Assembly (NCBI GenBank): GCA_029938175.1
Contig: JAPYON010000010.1
Location: 1-38,578 of the forward strand
Direction: 5' to 3'
Length of the DNA stretch: 38,578 bases
From: Paracoccaceae bacterium
GTDB lineage: Bacteria > Pseudomonadota > Alphaproteobacteria > Rhodobacterales > Rhodobacteraceae
Below are positions 19,723 to 27,983 of the stretch, piece after piece. Position 1 is the stretch's first letter. Each line of letters starts with the position of its first letter. The notes below the pieces were generated by a model. The model worked only from the letters and a program-made list of their open reading frames with translations, did no database searches and was not told the origin of the DNA. The translations under genes were made by a program, and so were the position numbers.

Positions 19723-19827
19723 ATGGTCGAGGTCCGTGGGCGCACCAAAGGTCTGATCGCGCGAGAAAGCCGCAGCGATCACCAGCGTGAGACCAGCTAT
19801 ACCCCAACCGTGAGGCGGCGCCGTTGA
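19723..19827 (+). other. 34-codon reading frame, possible DUF3592 remnant, coupled to the GNAT gene
   Basis: From an ATG at 19723 with GAGGAAGAA just upstream, a 34-residue frame reads EVRGRTKGLIARESRSD and then ETSYTPTVRRRR. This resembles the loop start of a DUF3592 domain (GxV...YxPxV), as in the gene just before, but the rest is missing. Its stop TGA overlaps the TTG start of the GNAT gene (TTGA), which could couple translation. It may be a true small leader, a leftover of a duplicated gene, or chance. Confidence 0.3.
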
Positions 19828-20294
19828 TACTCGAAGCGAGTAAAATCGACTTTTACAACTTAAGTCCGATCCTTAAACTTAAGGCCCAGTCCGGACAGGA
19901 ACATCTAGTTGCATCGAATGCCATAACAATTGCCCAAGGCCGTTATGAGCCCGCCGGATGGGTGCGCGGATTATGGGATGGCGATATCGCGATTGGCTTG
20001 ATCGCCATGATTACCCCAAAAATCAAAAGCCCCAGCTTTGAAGAAGGCGACCATACCGATGCCGCTTATCTCTGGCGTTTGGTGATTGCGGATGAGCATC
20101 AAGGAAAAGGTTACGGAGCCCAAGCCGTTGCCATTGCTTTCCAGCAAACCCGCGTGTGGGGCTTGCCAAAATTGCAGACGTCCGTCGTGCGGGCGACAAT
20201 TTCCCCCCTGCCGTTCTACGATCGGCAAGGGTTAATGCGAACCGGAAACATGCTGGATAAAGAAATCGAACTGTTGGCCGACGTTCCCGCCTAA
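19824..20294 (+). CDS. GNAT family N-acetyltransferase
   Basis: A 156-residue GCN5-type acetyltransferase. The acetyl-CoA binding motif A is LWRLVIADEHQGKGYGAQAV, with the QGKGYG loop at 93-98. The middle GDIAIGLIAMI strands and the C-terminal PLPFYDRQGLMRTG are also typical. The substrate is unknown. The start is TTG at 19824, preceded by TGAGGCGG at about seven bases, and the first residues LEASKIDFYNL fit the fold. It overlaps the stop of the short frame upstream. Its stop shares CTAA with the converging aminotransferase gene. Confidence 0.85.
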   Translation: MILEASKIDFYNLSPILKLKAQSGQEHLVASNAITIAQGRYEPAGWVRGLWDGDIAIGLIAMITPKIKSPSFEEGDHTDAAYLWRLVIADEHQGKGYGAQAVAIAFQQTRVWGLPKLQTSVVRATISPLPFYDRQGLMRTGNMLDKEIELLADVPA

Positions 20295-21418
20295 AACACC
20301 TGATCCAACGCCGCCTCAAGGCTGGCAACCGTGCGATCAACATTGTGTAGCTTATCCAGCCCGAACAGTCCCAGACGGAATGTTTGGTATCCTTCTGGTT
20401 CATCACACATCAACGGCACGCCTGCGGCGATCTGCATGCCCAGTGCGGCGAATTTCTTACCATTCTGAACTCCGGGATCGCTAGTATAACTAACCACAAC
20501 GCCCGGTGCCTCGAAACCAGTAGCTGCAACAGATTCAATTCCGCGCGCCTTCAGCATGGCGCGAACTTTGTCGCCCAGATCCTGCTGTTCTGCCATTACC
20601 TTGTCGAACCCGTATTCTGCCGTTTCCTGCATCGTATCGCGGAACGATTTCAGTGCATCTGTCGGCAAAGTCGCGTGGTAAGCATGACCACCACCCTCAT
20701 AAGCCTCCATAATCTGTAACCACTTCTTGAGATCACAGGCAAAGCTGGAAGACGTGGTGTCGCCAATCCGCGCCCGCGCCTCTGCACTAAGCATAACCAA
20801 CGCTGCCGCCGGAGAAGCGCTCCAGCCCTTTTGTGGGGCGGAAATCAACACATCGACACCAGTTGCCTTCATATCGACCCAGATCGTACCAGATGCGATA
20901 CAATCCAGTACCATTAGGCCGCCAACTTCGTGCGCGGCATCAGCGAGTTGTTTGATATAGTCATCCGGCAAGATCATCCCCGAGGAAGTCTCCACATGTG
21001 GCGCGAAGACCACCGCCGGACGTTCCGCATGTATTTTGGCAACCGCTTCCTCGATCGGGAACGGCGCGAACGGGGCCGTAATAGAATTTCCGGCTTGACG
21101 AGCCTTAAGAACCGTATGTTCCGACGCGATCCCGCCCATCTCAAAAATCTGGGTCCAACGGTACGAAAACCATCCGTTACGGACAACCAACGCCTTCTGA
21201 TCTGTGGCAAACTGACGGGCTACTGCCTCCATGCCATATGTCCCGCCACCGGGAACAACGATGACCGAAGCGGCGTTATAGACACCCTTTAACGTATCGG
21301 AAATATCCAGCATTACGCGCTGAAAACTGGCTGACATGTGGTTCAGGGAACGATCGGTGAACACCACCGAGAATTCCAGAAGGCCGTCTGGATCGACGTT
21401 TGGCAACAGTCCTGGCAT
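20291..21418 (-). CDS. Class V aminotransferase (alanine-glyoxylate / serine-pyruvate type)
   Basis: A 375-residue PLP enzyme of fold type I, class V. Lys197 in SAPQKGWSA binds PLP, Asp172 in VLDCIASG stacks with the cofactor, and VPGGGTYGMEA at 55-65 contributes to the phosphate site. The family includes alanine-glyoxylate and serine-pyruvate aminotransferases, and also phosphonate and sulfonate transaminases, so the substrate stays open. AAGGAGATCAAA precedes the ATG at 21418. It converges with the GNAT gene and the two stop codons overlap. Confidence 0.88.
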   Translation of the reverse strand: MPGLLPNVDPDGLLEFSVVFTDRSLNHMSASFQRVMLDISDTLKGVYNAASVIVVPGGGTYGMEAVARQFATDQKALVVRNGWFSYRWTQIFEMGGIASEHTVLKARQAGNSITAPFAPFPIEEAVAKIHAERPAVVFAPHVETSSGMILPDDYIKQLADAAHEVGGLMVLDCIASGTIWVDMKATGVDVLISAPQKGWSASPAAALVMLSAEARARIGDTTSSSFACDLKKWLQIMEAYEGGGHAYHATLPTDALKSFRDTMQETAEYGFDKVMAEQQDLGDKVRAMLKARGIESVAATGFEAPGVVVSYTSDPGVQNGKKFAALGMQIAAGVPLMCDEPEGYQTFRLGLFGLDKLHNVDRTVASLEAALDQVF

Positions 21419-21569
21419 TTTGATCTCCTTAAGATTTGGTGAACAGGTTTACACGGTTCTGTGGCAGGAGCCAGAGCGATTTTTCTGTAACATTGCCTCA
21501 CCATAACGTTGTTTGCATGTGAGGGGTGCCCTGTGCATGTTGCAATCAAATTCGTTGAAAAGGATGTTT

Positions 21570-22169
21570 ATGAAACTGTTAACAATACTGGCGCTGATAT
21601 TCACCACGTTCAGCGGCATGGCCCAAGCCAAAAGCCTGCAAGTCGCGATTTTCGCCGGAGGCTGCTTTTGGTGCGTGGAATCCGATTTTGATCACATTGA
21701 CGGGGTCGTCGGGACGGTTTCAGGCTATACGGGCGGGCATGTGGGCAATGCGACCTACAAACTGGTCGGAAAAGGCGATACCGGACATTACGAGGCAGTC
21801 AAGATTACTTTTGATGCGGATGTCGTTAGCTACGAAGAACTTCTTTACGTATTCTGGCGCACAGTAGATCCTACAGATGTTGGCGGGCAATTCTGTGATC
21901 GTGGCGATTCTTATCGCACAGCCATTTTCGCAACATCCAACGCGCAGGCAGCAACAGCCGAAGCCTCGAAGGCCGCGTTGGATGGGCGACTTGGCGCGCC
22001 AATTGTTACTCCAATCATTGCCGCCAGCGATTTCTGGGAAGCCGAAGCATATCACCAGAACTATTACAAACGCCACAAACTAAAGTACGGGTTTTATCGC
22101 AGCCGCTGCGGTCGCGACGCCCGTATTTCCCAGCTTTGGGGTGACGAAGCGATATACGCAAATAAGTAA
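21570..22169 (+). CDS. msrA: Peptide methionine sulfoxide reductase MsrA, exported form
   Basis: MsrA reduces methionine-S-sulfoxide in damaged proteins. The 199-residue protein begins with a clear signal peptide (KLLTILALIFTTFSGMAQA, likely cut after residue 20), so it should act in the periplasm. The catalytic motif GCFWC is at 31-35 with the reactive Cys32. GYTGGHVGNATYK, GHYEAVKI and DPTDVGGQFCDRG complete the family signature. A C-terminal YRSRCGRD holds a possible recycling Cys. I chose the ATG at 21570 because AAGGATG precedes it and the signal peptide begins there; earlier in-frame ATG codons would bury it. Confidence 0.93.
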   Translation: MKLLTILALIFTTFSGMAQAKSLQVAIFAGGCFWCVESDFDHIDGVVGTVSGYTGGHVGNATYKLVGKGDTGHYEAVKITFDADVVSYEELLYVFWRTVDPTDVGGQFCDRGDSYRTAIFATSNAQAATAEASKAALDGRLGAPIVTPIIAASDFWEAEAYHQNYYKRHKLKYGFYRSRCGRDARISQLWGDEAIYANK

Positions 22170-22179
22170 ACACTTCGAA

Positions 22180-22215
22180 AATTCGCCCTCATCTGTAGGG
22201 GATCTAGGGCGAATT
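22180..22215 (+). terminator. Hairpin after msrA
   Basis: AATTCGCCCT and AGGGCGAATT form a perfect 10-bp stem with a 16-base loop, 11 bases after the msrA stop. There is no clear T run on either side. It may end transcription from both directions. The remaining bases to 22343 carry nothing I can support. Confidence 0.55.
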
Positions 22216-22343
22216 ATCCATTTGGTGCTGTGAACTGAACTAAAACCGCCAGCGCCGTTGCGCCAATTATCAATGACGCATTGACGTGAAACCCGACACA
22301 ATCTTCGCAACGTGCCGCTACACTGATTGCAACATGGCTGCGC

Positions 22344-22662
22344 TTACATCCGCAATAGCAGGCCGCGGAGTAGCGCAATCAACGCAGCCGAATCTCCTGC
22401 AACAGACAGTCGTTTGATTCTCGCTGTCTCTCTGCTTACGAAACGCACGCTGGATTTCGAAACACCCAGCTCTTTGCTCAATAATTTTATTAGCGCTTTG
22501 TTAGCGGCACTATCGACAGGGGCCGCCGCAACGCGGGCCTTGATGGCCGGGCGGTCGCCTGCGTCAAGGACCTATCCCCTCCAAACGATCACGCCCCCCC
22601 CTCGGGGTCAGGCGGACGGTCAATAGCAAGCCGGCATCTGTGGCCTGCCAAGGCTGGCTCAC
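22344..22662 (-). pseudogene. YggU-type DUF167 gene with a frameshift
   Basis: On the minus strand a GTG at 22662 overlaps the yggT stop. It opens a frame reading SQPWQATDAGLLLTVRLTPRG and GGRDRLEGI, and then stops at TGA. The next frame goes on directly with VLDAGDRPAIKARVAAAPVD, AANKALIKLLSKELGV and VRFVSRETARIKRLSV and ends in TAA at 22344. Joined, the two parts give a full DUF167 (YggU) protein of about 105 residues. The total length of 319 bases shows a one-base gain (or two-base loss). The break is near 22570, after a run of eight G near 22590. The order yggT-yggU is the usual one. Confidence 0.8.
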
Positions 22663-22952
22663 ATCAGGGCGGCAGCGTTGTTTCGGATGAGGATGCGTAG
22701 CACCATAATCCCCACGATCACCACTAACGGTGCAAGATCGAGCCCGCCCATCGACGGTAATACCTTGCGGATACGGTTATACATCGGCGCCATCAAACGG
22801 TTCATACCAAACCAAATTTGCCCAACGATTGGTTGACGGACATTCAATACCTGAAAGCTAATTAGCCAGCTCATAATGATATGCGCAATGACAAAGAACC
22901 ACACGATGTCGAGCAGCAAGTTCAGAATTTGGAATATGGACAGCATGGTCAA
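22659..22952 (-). CDS. YggT family membrane protein
   Basis: A 97-residue protein with two hydrophobic helices (LLLDIVWFFVIAHIIMSWLI and DLAPLVVIVGIMVLRILI) around a conserved loop with QPIVGQIWFGMNRLMAPMYNRIRKVLPSMGG, of which the first helix end and the PxxG words mark the YggT family. The family is linked to envelope and osmotic tolerance in some bacteria; the role is not proven. The ATG at 22952 begins MTMLSIFQIL. It overlaps the broken yggU gene by the four bases GTGA. Confidence 0.88.
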   Translation of the reverse strand: MTMLSIFQILNLLLDIVWFFVIAHIIMSWLISFQVLNVRQPIVGQIWFGMNRLMAPMYNRIRKVLPSMGGLDLAPLVVIVGIMVLRILIRNNAAALM

Positions 22953-23020
22953 ACCTTCAAGATTGCATTCAGGGCGTTATTTAGTCATGCCATGCGAATT
23001 AGACAAGAGTTTATAGGGGA

Positions 23021-23968
23021 TTACTCCCACTCCATCTGTTCATAAACCCGTCCTGCGTTCTTGGTTGCTAACTCCTCGAAGGTATCAAGATGCGCGTATG
23101 CGGATTGATCGACATAATATGCCCCGTTCAGGTCGCCTCCATTGTCTATATGCTCGCCAATTTTGCCGCGCAAGAATACGAGGTAATCGCGGGTATACCG
23201 ACGCACCTGATCCATATTGGTCGGATGCCCGTGCCCCGGCACCACGTAAACCGCGCCAAGCTGTTCAAAAGCAGTCTCCCATGTTTCGATCCAGTCCAGA
23301 ACGATCGTATCTTCGAAGACCGGCAGGAGGCGCTCGTGAAACGCCATATCCCCCGAGAACACCAGTTTTTGCTTAGGCAGCCAAACCTGCACATCTCCCG
23401 GTGAATGGGCAGGGCCAAGATGCAAAACTTCGATCCTGAAATCGCCCAGATCGATGATCCTAATTTCTCCGAAAGTTTCGGTAGGCAGAGCCACACGCGT
23501 GCCGTCAGCTTGTTCTTTATTGTAGCCCCGGCTTCTCAGAAGCATAAAATCCCCGTTTTCCACGGCCTCGTTATACGCATCTATATGCGCGAGGATCGGC
23601 ACGCCCTGATCCGCCCAATACGAGTTCCCCAACATCGCATGCCCCTGCCCGTTTTCGTTAATAACAAGAACAACGGGTTGGTCGGTGATTTTTTTGACCT
23701 CCGCATGCAGCGCCTCGGCTAGAATATACGCAGCCCCTGCGTTAATCACTACTACACCTTCGCCAGTGACGATGAAATTCAGATTGTTGTTATGCCCTGT
23801 GTTTTCATACGTAGCGGGGCCCGTTGCCCCCGTCGTCGTCCAAACATTCGGAATAACCTCGACGGGTTTAGAATAAAGCGCACTATCGGGGTATTGATCG
23901 GCGATATTTTCGCTTGCCCATAGGGATGACGCAAACATAAGGATGCCTATCAGGGCAGCTAAACGCAT
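23021..23968 (-). CDS. Exported metallo-beta-lactamase-fold protein with an altered metal site
   Basis: A 315-residue protein with a signal peptide (RLAALIGILMFASSLWA, cut after about residue 18), so it is likely periplasmic. The fold is that of the MBL hydrolases: GVVVINAGAAY at 71-81, HSPGDVQVWLP with His188, SGDMAF with Asp207, and VPGHGHPT with His246. The usual HxHxDH motif is replaced: at its place the protein reads NENGQGHAMLGN (104-115), keeping only one His (110). So one metal site is largely lost or changed. It resembles the quinoprotein relay or SoxH-like group, but the substrate is unknown. The gene is alone. Confidence 0.85.
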   Translation of the reverse strand: MRLAALIGILMFASSLWASENIADQYPDSALYSKPVEVIPNVWTTTGATGPATYENTGHNNNLNFIVTGEGVVVINAGAAYILAEALHAEVKKITDQPVVLVINENGQGHAMLGNSYWADQGVPILAHIDAYNEAVENGDFMLLRSRGYNKEQADGTRVALPTETFGEIRIIDLGDFRIEVLHLGPAHSPGDVQVWLPKQKLVFSGDMAFHERLLPVFEDTIVLDWIETWETAFEQLGAVYVVPGHGHPTNMDQVRRYTRDYLVFLRGKIGEHIDNGGDLNGAYYVDQSAYAHLDTFEELATKNAGRVYEQMEWE

Positions 23969-24094
23969 GGGGTTTCTCCTGTATTCATGGCTTCAATACA
24001 CATTACGCTATTTGAATATAAAATCAAGCGATGTGAGTACGAGACGTTAACTCTTGCCAATCCACAGGGCACTCCGAAACGAACGGAGGCCGCT

Positions 24095-24621
24095 ATGCAT
24101 CCCATCATCCGCATGTTGCACCAAATTTCGAAATATCGAGGAAAACCGCTGTCCCTAGGCGACACGCATATCTCAACATATTACTGCCTGCCGGTCGACC
24201 TCGATGCCTAGATGGAGCTGAATAACGGTCGCACATTAACACTCTATGACCTTGGGCGTATTCCTATGGTTCAAAGGCTCGGGTTTCTGGATGCGTTCAA
24301 AAAGAATAAGTGGCCGTTCACTGTCGCGGGTTCCAGCGTGCGATACAGCAAACGGGTCACCGTGTTAACAATCTGTAAATGCATACCAAAGTCGCCGGTA
24401 AAGATAACCGGCTCCTCTATTTCACACAAAGTATGTGGCATGACGGCGAGGCAACCTCGCCAGCGCTGTTCCACATCGCGGTCACCAACGGCAAAGGCAT
24501 CGTTGCTCCCGATGAATTAACCGCATCTATGGGAATGCCGGACTGGAACCCGAAGTTGCCCGAGTGCGTACAAGCATGGATAGAGGCCGAAGGACAACGC
24601 GTCTGGCCGTCCGAAATCTAG
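24095..24621 (+). pseudogene. Acyl-CoA thioesterase-like gene (hotdog fold), broken by two stops and a frameshift
   Basis: From the ATG at 24095, after a perfect GGAGG, the frame reads a thioesterase-like start HPIIRMLHQISKYRG, with GDTHISTYYC and DLDA. It then meets TAG at 24209-24211 and continues MELNNGRTLTLYDLGRIPM, RLGFLDAFKKNKW and VAGSSVRYSKRV. Members read DLDxWMELNNG here, so TAG replaces TGG (Trp). Near 24361 the frame shifts. After a TAA at 24376 the end is HTKVAGKDNRLLYF, QSMWHDGEATSPALF and CVQAWIEAEGQRVWP. The sum covers about 175 codons of a roughly 180-residue family. Its final TAG shares CTAG with the converging oxidoreductase. Confidence 0.8.
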
Positions 24622-25604
24622 ACCGCGGCCCATTCATCTGTTTCACCTGCGATGTAAATCGCATCAATCACGCGCTGGTTCAATCTGGAGTTTTCAAGCG
24701 TAAATACCGGATTATCCCCTCCGCGCGCAACCCGCACAAAGTTTTCAACCTGCAAACAATACTGAGTGCTATTGGCGAACCGGAATTCTTGCACTTCGTT
24801 GTTTGAGCCGCGATGCAATCTGACTTTGGCGGTCCCGTAATCCCGAGGACTGAAAGGCGACGCAACCTCGATCCAGCCCCGTTCCCCGTGAAAAGCCATA
24901 TGCTGACGCAATTCCATTTGGGTCGAACAATAGAAACTCATCTCAAAATCGCCAAAATCAGCGCGGATGCTGGCCCATATGTCAGTCCCGAACTCCATAT
25001 CCCGCTTGATGCTGGCGGACACACGCAACGGCTCTAGACCCGTTGTGATGCGCGTTGTGACCAATGGGTAAACGCCGATGTCCGGTAAACCTCCGCCACC
25101 AAGCGCGACCTGATTTCGCATGTTGGCGGGGTCCATGTTGTAATAGGTGAACGCACCCTGCACTTGTCGTAATGGGCCAATCGCCCCATCAGCCATCAAT
25201 TCGGTCACTTTGTGCCATTGGGGATGGTACGCCACCATAAAAGCTTCGCTTACCAACAACCCGCTTTGATCACGCGCCGCTATTAGCTCGTCGATCTCGG
25301 GTGCTTTAATCGCAATAGGCTTTTCACAAAGAACATGCTTTCCCGCGGCTACAGCCTTTAACGACCATTCGATATGCTGCGAGCTTGGAAGCGGAATATA
25401 GACCCCGTCGATCTGATCGCTTGACAGCAATTCGTCATACGATCCAAATGCCAGCGGCACCCCGAAACGATCTGCCAGCGCCCGCGCTGCACTTACATCC
25501 CTGCTGGCGATGCCCTGCACTATGCCGTTGTCAGAATCCAGTATCGCAGGAATAATCTGTTCCCGTCCGATTTTCGCAGTAGATAAAATTCCCCATCGAA
25601 ACAT
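24618..25604 (-). CDS. Gfo/Idh/MocA family oxidoreductase
   Basis: A 328-residue NAD(P)-dependent oxidoreductase. The N-terminal Rossmann part reads FRWGILSTAKIGREQIIPAI, and the signature CEKPIA is at 93-98 with the catalytic-type Lys95. The C-terminal domain carries GGGGLPDIGVYPLV with the His-free Asp/Tyr pattern typical of the sugar and trans-dihydrodiol dehydrogenase branch. The substrate, probably a sugar or inositol derivative, is not readable. AAGGAGAAGCAC precedes the ATG at 25604. It converges on the broken thioesterase gene, sharing four bases. Confidence 0.9.
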   Translation of the reverse strand: MFRWGILSTAKIGREQIIPAILDSDNGIVQGIASRDVSAARALADRFGVPLAFGSYDELLSSDQIDGVYIPLPSSQHIEWSLKAVAAGKHVLCEKPIAIKAPEIDELIAARDQSGLLVSEAFMVAYHPQWHKVTELMADGAIGPLRQVQGAFTYYNMDPANMRNQVALGGGGLPDIGVYPLVTTRITTGLEPLRVSASIKRDMEFGTDIWASIRADFGDFEMSFYCSTQMELRQHMAFHGERGWIEVASPFSPRDYGTAKVRLHRGSNNEVQEFRFANSTQYCLQVENFVRVARGGDNPVFTLENSRLNQRVIDAIYIAGETDEWAAV

Positions 25605-25728
25605 TGTGCTTCTCCTTGATTAGATCCCATTGAACTTAAGTCTGAAACCATCGGGGGTCAAAACTTTCCCTTGCCTAAATGCGCCTCTGCACGTCATATG
25701 TGCCACAAAATAAAAAAGGGATAGGGAA

Positions 25729-27066
25729 ATGACGCAATACGCATCGAAAAAAGGTATTTGGGGGTGGATGTCTTTCGACTGGGCCAGCCAGCCTTTCCAT
25801 ACTTTGTTGGTTACATTTATCTTTGCACCATACTTCACTTCATCAGTAATCGGCGACAGTCTGGCCGGACAAGAGGCTTGGGCGTTGATGTTAACCATCA
25901 CCGGTATATTCATCGCCGTTCTGGCCCCGATGCTTGGGTCGATTGCAGATAACTCGGGCCCTCGCAAATCTTGGATATTGGTGTTTTCGGTGATGATCGT
26001 TGTTGGGTCTTTTGGCCTGTGGTGGGCCGTTCCCGGCATGTCCTCGATTACAATGATCCTTGCATACTTCGGCGTCGCGCTAATCGGCGTGGAATTCGCC
26101 GCTATCTTTATTAACGCAATGTTACCGGAACTCGGCCCGAAAGAGAGTCTAGGGCGGATATCCGGCTCCGGCTGGGCCTTCGGCTATTGGGGCGGTGTTC
26201 TGGCGTTGTTCATAATGCTTCTGTTACTGGCCGAAAACGACGAAGGCGTAACGCTGTTGGGAACTGCGCCCATGTTCGGTCTGGACGCCGAAATGCGCGA
26301 GGGCACCCGTTCAGTCGGACCACTGTCGGCAATCTGGTATGTAGTATTCATCATACCGTTCTTCCTGTGGACACCGGACGTTAAGAAAAAACCACGGAAA
26401 TCGGGGGTTGTCTCCAAAGGGTTAAAAGACCTGATCGTCACATTGAAATCGTTACCTAGCCAGAAAAGCCTAAGCGCGTATCTGCTGTCGTCGATGTTCT
26501 ATCGCGATGCTTTGAACGGGCTCTTCGCATTCGGCGGCATCTACGCGTCTGGCGTGTTGGGATGGTCGATAACCCAGATCGGCGTATTCGGAATCGTCGC
26601 CGCCATTACCGGCGCGATCTTTGCTTGGGTGGGTGGGCATGCCGACAAAAAATTCGGTCCAAAGCCGGTAATCGTCTTCAGTGCGGTGGCGCTGATTTTT
26701 GTGGTTTCAGCTATCGCGACCACATCGCGTGAAATGCTGTTTTTCCAGCCAATCGCCGAGGGGTCGTCGGCCCCTGACATCCTGTTCTACATCTGTGGCG
26801 CGGTGATCGGCGGCGCAGGCGGAGCCATTCAAGCGGCATCCCGCACAATGCTGATCCGTCAAGCCAACCCGGCGCGCATGACCGAGGCCTTCGGGCTCTA
26901 CGCCTTATCCGGCAAAGCTACGGCCTTCCTTGCACCTGCTACGATCCTGATGGCGACCAGCATTACCGACAGCCAACGATTGGGAATGACGCCGCTGATT
27001 GGCTTGTTCGTTATCGGCTTGGTCCTGTTGATCTGGGTAAAACCGGAGGGCGCGAACGCTGAGTAA
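25729..27066 (+). CDS. MFS transporter of the UMF1 (Atg22-like) type
   Basis: A 445-residue membrane transporter with about twelve hydrophobic helices. The start GIWGWMSFDWASQPFHTLLV, the loop GSIADNSGPRKSWI after helix 2, and the second-half loop WVGGHADKKFGPKPV match the UMF1/Atg22-like branch of the major facilitator family. The substrate is unknown. GATAGGGAA precedes the ATG, and 124 bases separate it from the divergent oxidoreductase. The next gene starts 53 bases after the stop, so they may be co-transcribed. Confidence 0.9.
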   Translation: MTQYASKKGIWGWMSFDWASQPFHTLLVTFIFAPYFTSSVIGDSLAGQEAWALMLTITGIFIAVLAPMLGSIADNSGPRKSWILVFSVMIVVGSFGLWWAVPGMSSITMILAYFGVALIGVEFAAIFINAMLPELGPKESLGRISGSGWAFGYWGGVLALFIMLLLLAENDEGVTLLGTAPMFGLDAEMREGTRSVGPLSAIWYVVFIIPFFLWTPDVKKKPRKSGVVSKGLKDLIVTLKSLPSQKSLSAYLLSSMFYRDALNGLFAFGGIYASGVLGWSITQIGVFGIVAAITGAIFAWVGGHADKKFGPKPVIVFSAVALIFVVSAIATTSREMLFFQPIAEGSSAPDILFYICGAVIGGAGGAIQAASRTMLIRQANPARMTEAFGLYALSGKATAFLAPATILMATSITDSQRLGMTPLIGLFVIGLVLLIWVKPEGANAE

Positions 27067-27119
27067 ATGCGGACTGTCTTCAAAGTAATTATTACATCAG
27101 GACTTGTGAGGCCTGCGTG

Positions 27120-27983
27120 ATGATACGGATCGTCATTATTTTGCTGCTTTTGCCAGTGCTAGCCAGCGCGCAATCGTTAACCCCCGCGGGTCGTGTCGTA
27201 ATACGCACCGATATACAGGGAGTCGGCGGGCTTTCCGGTATCGAGGTTTTCACAGATAGCAGCTTTTTGGCCGTCAGTGATCAGGGAAGTTTTGTTGAAG
27301 GTGAGATAACGCGGATTAACGGAATTATTCGCGGCGTCACACTGACCTCCCTGCGTCCGATTGTAGACAGTAAGGGGGATTCGCTTACCAGTTATCATAC
27401 CAATGCCGAGGCGATAGCAATCGGGCCGAATGGCGACATTTATATCGCCTTCGAGGGCAATCACCGGATCATGCGTCATGCTGATTTGATTGGCCCCTCT
27501 GAATTCCTGCCCAAACACCCTGACTTTCGCATATTGCAAAACAATTCAGGCCTCGAAGCTTTGGCGATTAATGTAGACGGAAAGTTGTTAACAATTCCTG
27601 AACGTTCGGTCCGCGAAGATCTTCCGTTTCCAGTTTACTTGTATGACGGAAGTGAATGGACACAACCTACTGCTATTTCAAAAAATGGGGCGTTTCTGGT
27701 TACCGGAGCGGATTTTGGTCCGAACGGCCGGTTATATGTTCTGGAACGCGCCTTAGGTGTACCAGTCGGATTCGCAATGCGTATCCGCAGGTTCGCACTT
27801 GTTAATGACAGGTTAACAAACGAGGAGACCTTGCTGGTCAACCGCTTCAATATTCTCGAAAATATGGAGGGGATATCCGTGTGGGTCGACAGCAGCGGGC
27901 AGACCCGACTGACGCTGGTGTCGGACAATAACTTTAACCGCCTGCTACCGACCATTATTTCTGAATATTTGGTTAACGACTAG
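27120..27983 (+). CDS. Exported phytase-like esterase domain protein
   Basis: A 287-residue protein with a signal peptide (IRIVIILLLLPVLASA, cut before QSL), so it is likely periplasmic. The rest fits the phytase-like beta-propeller family (PF13449): GLSGIEVF, FLAVSDQGSF, NAEAIAIGPNGDIYIAFEGN, NSGLEALAIN, FGPNGRLYVLER and NMEGISVWVDSSG are the propeller words with their acidic residues. The enzyme activity is not proven. I chose ATG at 27120 over the GTG directly before it because TGAGG lies nine bases upstream. The stop overlaps that of the converging LOG gene (CTAG). Confidence 0.85.
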   Translation: MIRIVIILLLLPVLASAQSLTPAGRVVIRTDIQGVGGLSGIEVFTDSSFLAVSDQGSFVEGEITRINGIIRGVTLTSLRPIVDSKGDSLTSYHTNAEAIAIGPNGDIYIAFEGNHRIMRHADLIGPSEFLPKHPDFRILQNNSGLEALAINVDGKLLTIPERSVREDLPFPVYLYDGSEWTQPTAISKNGAFLVTGADFGPNGRLYVLERALGVPVGFAMRIRRFALVNDRLTNEETLLVNRFNILENMEGISVWVDSSGQTRLTLVSDNNFNRLLPTIISEYLVND

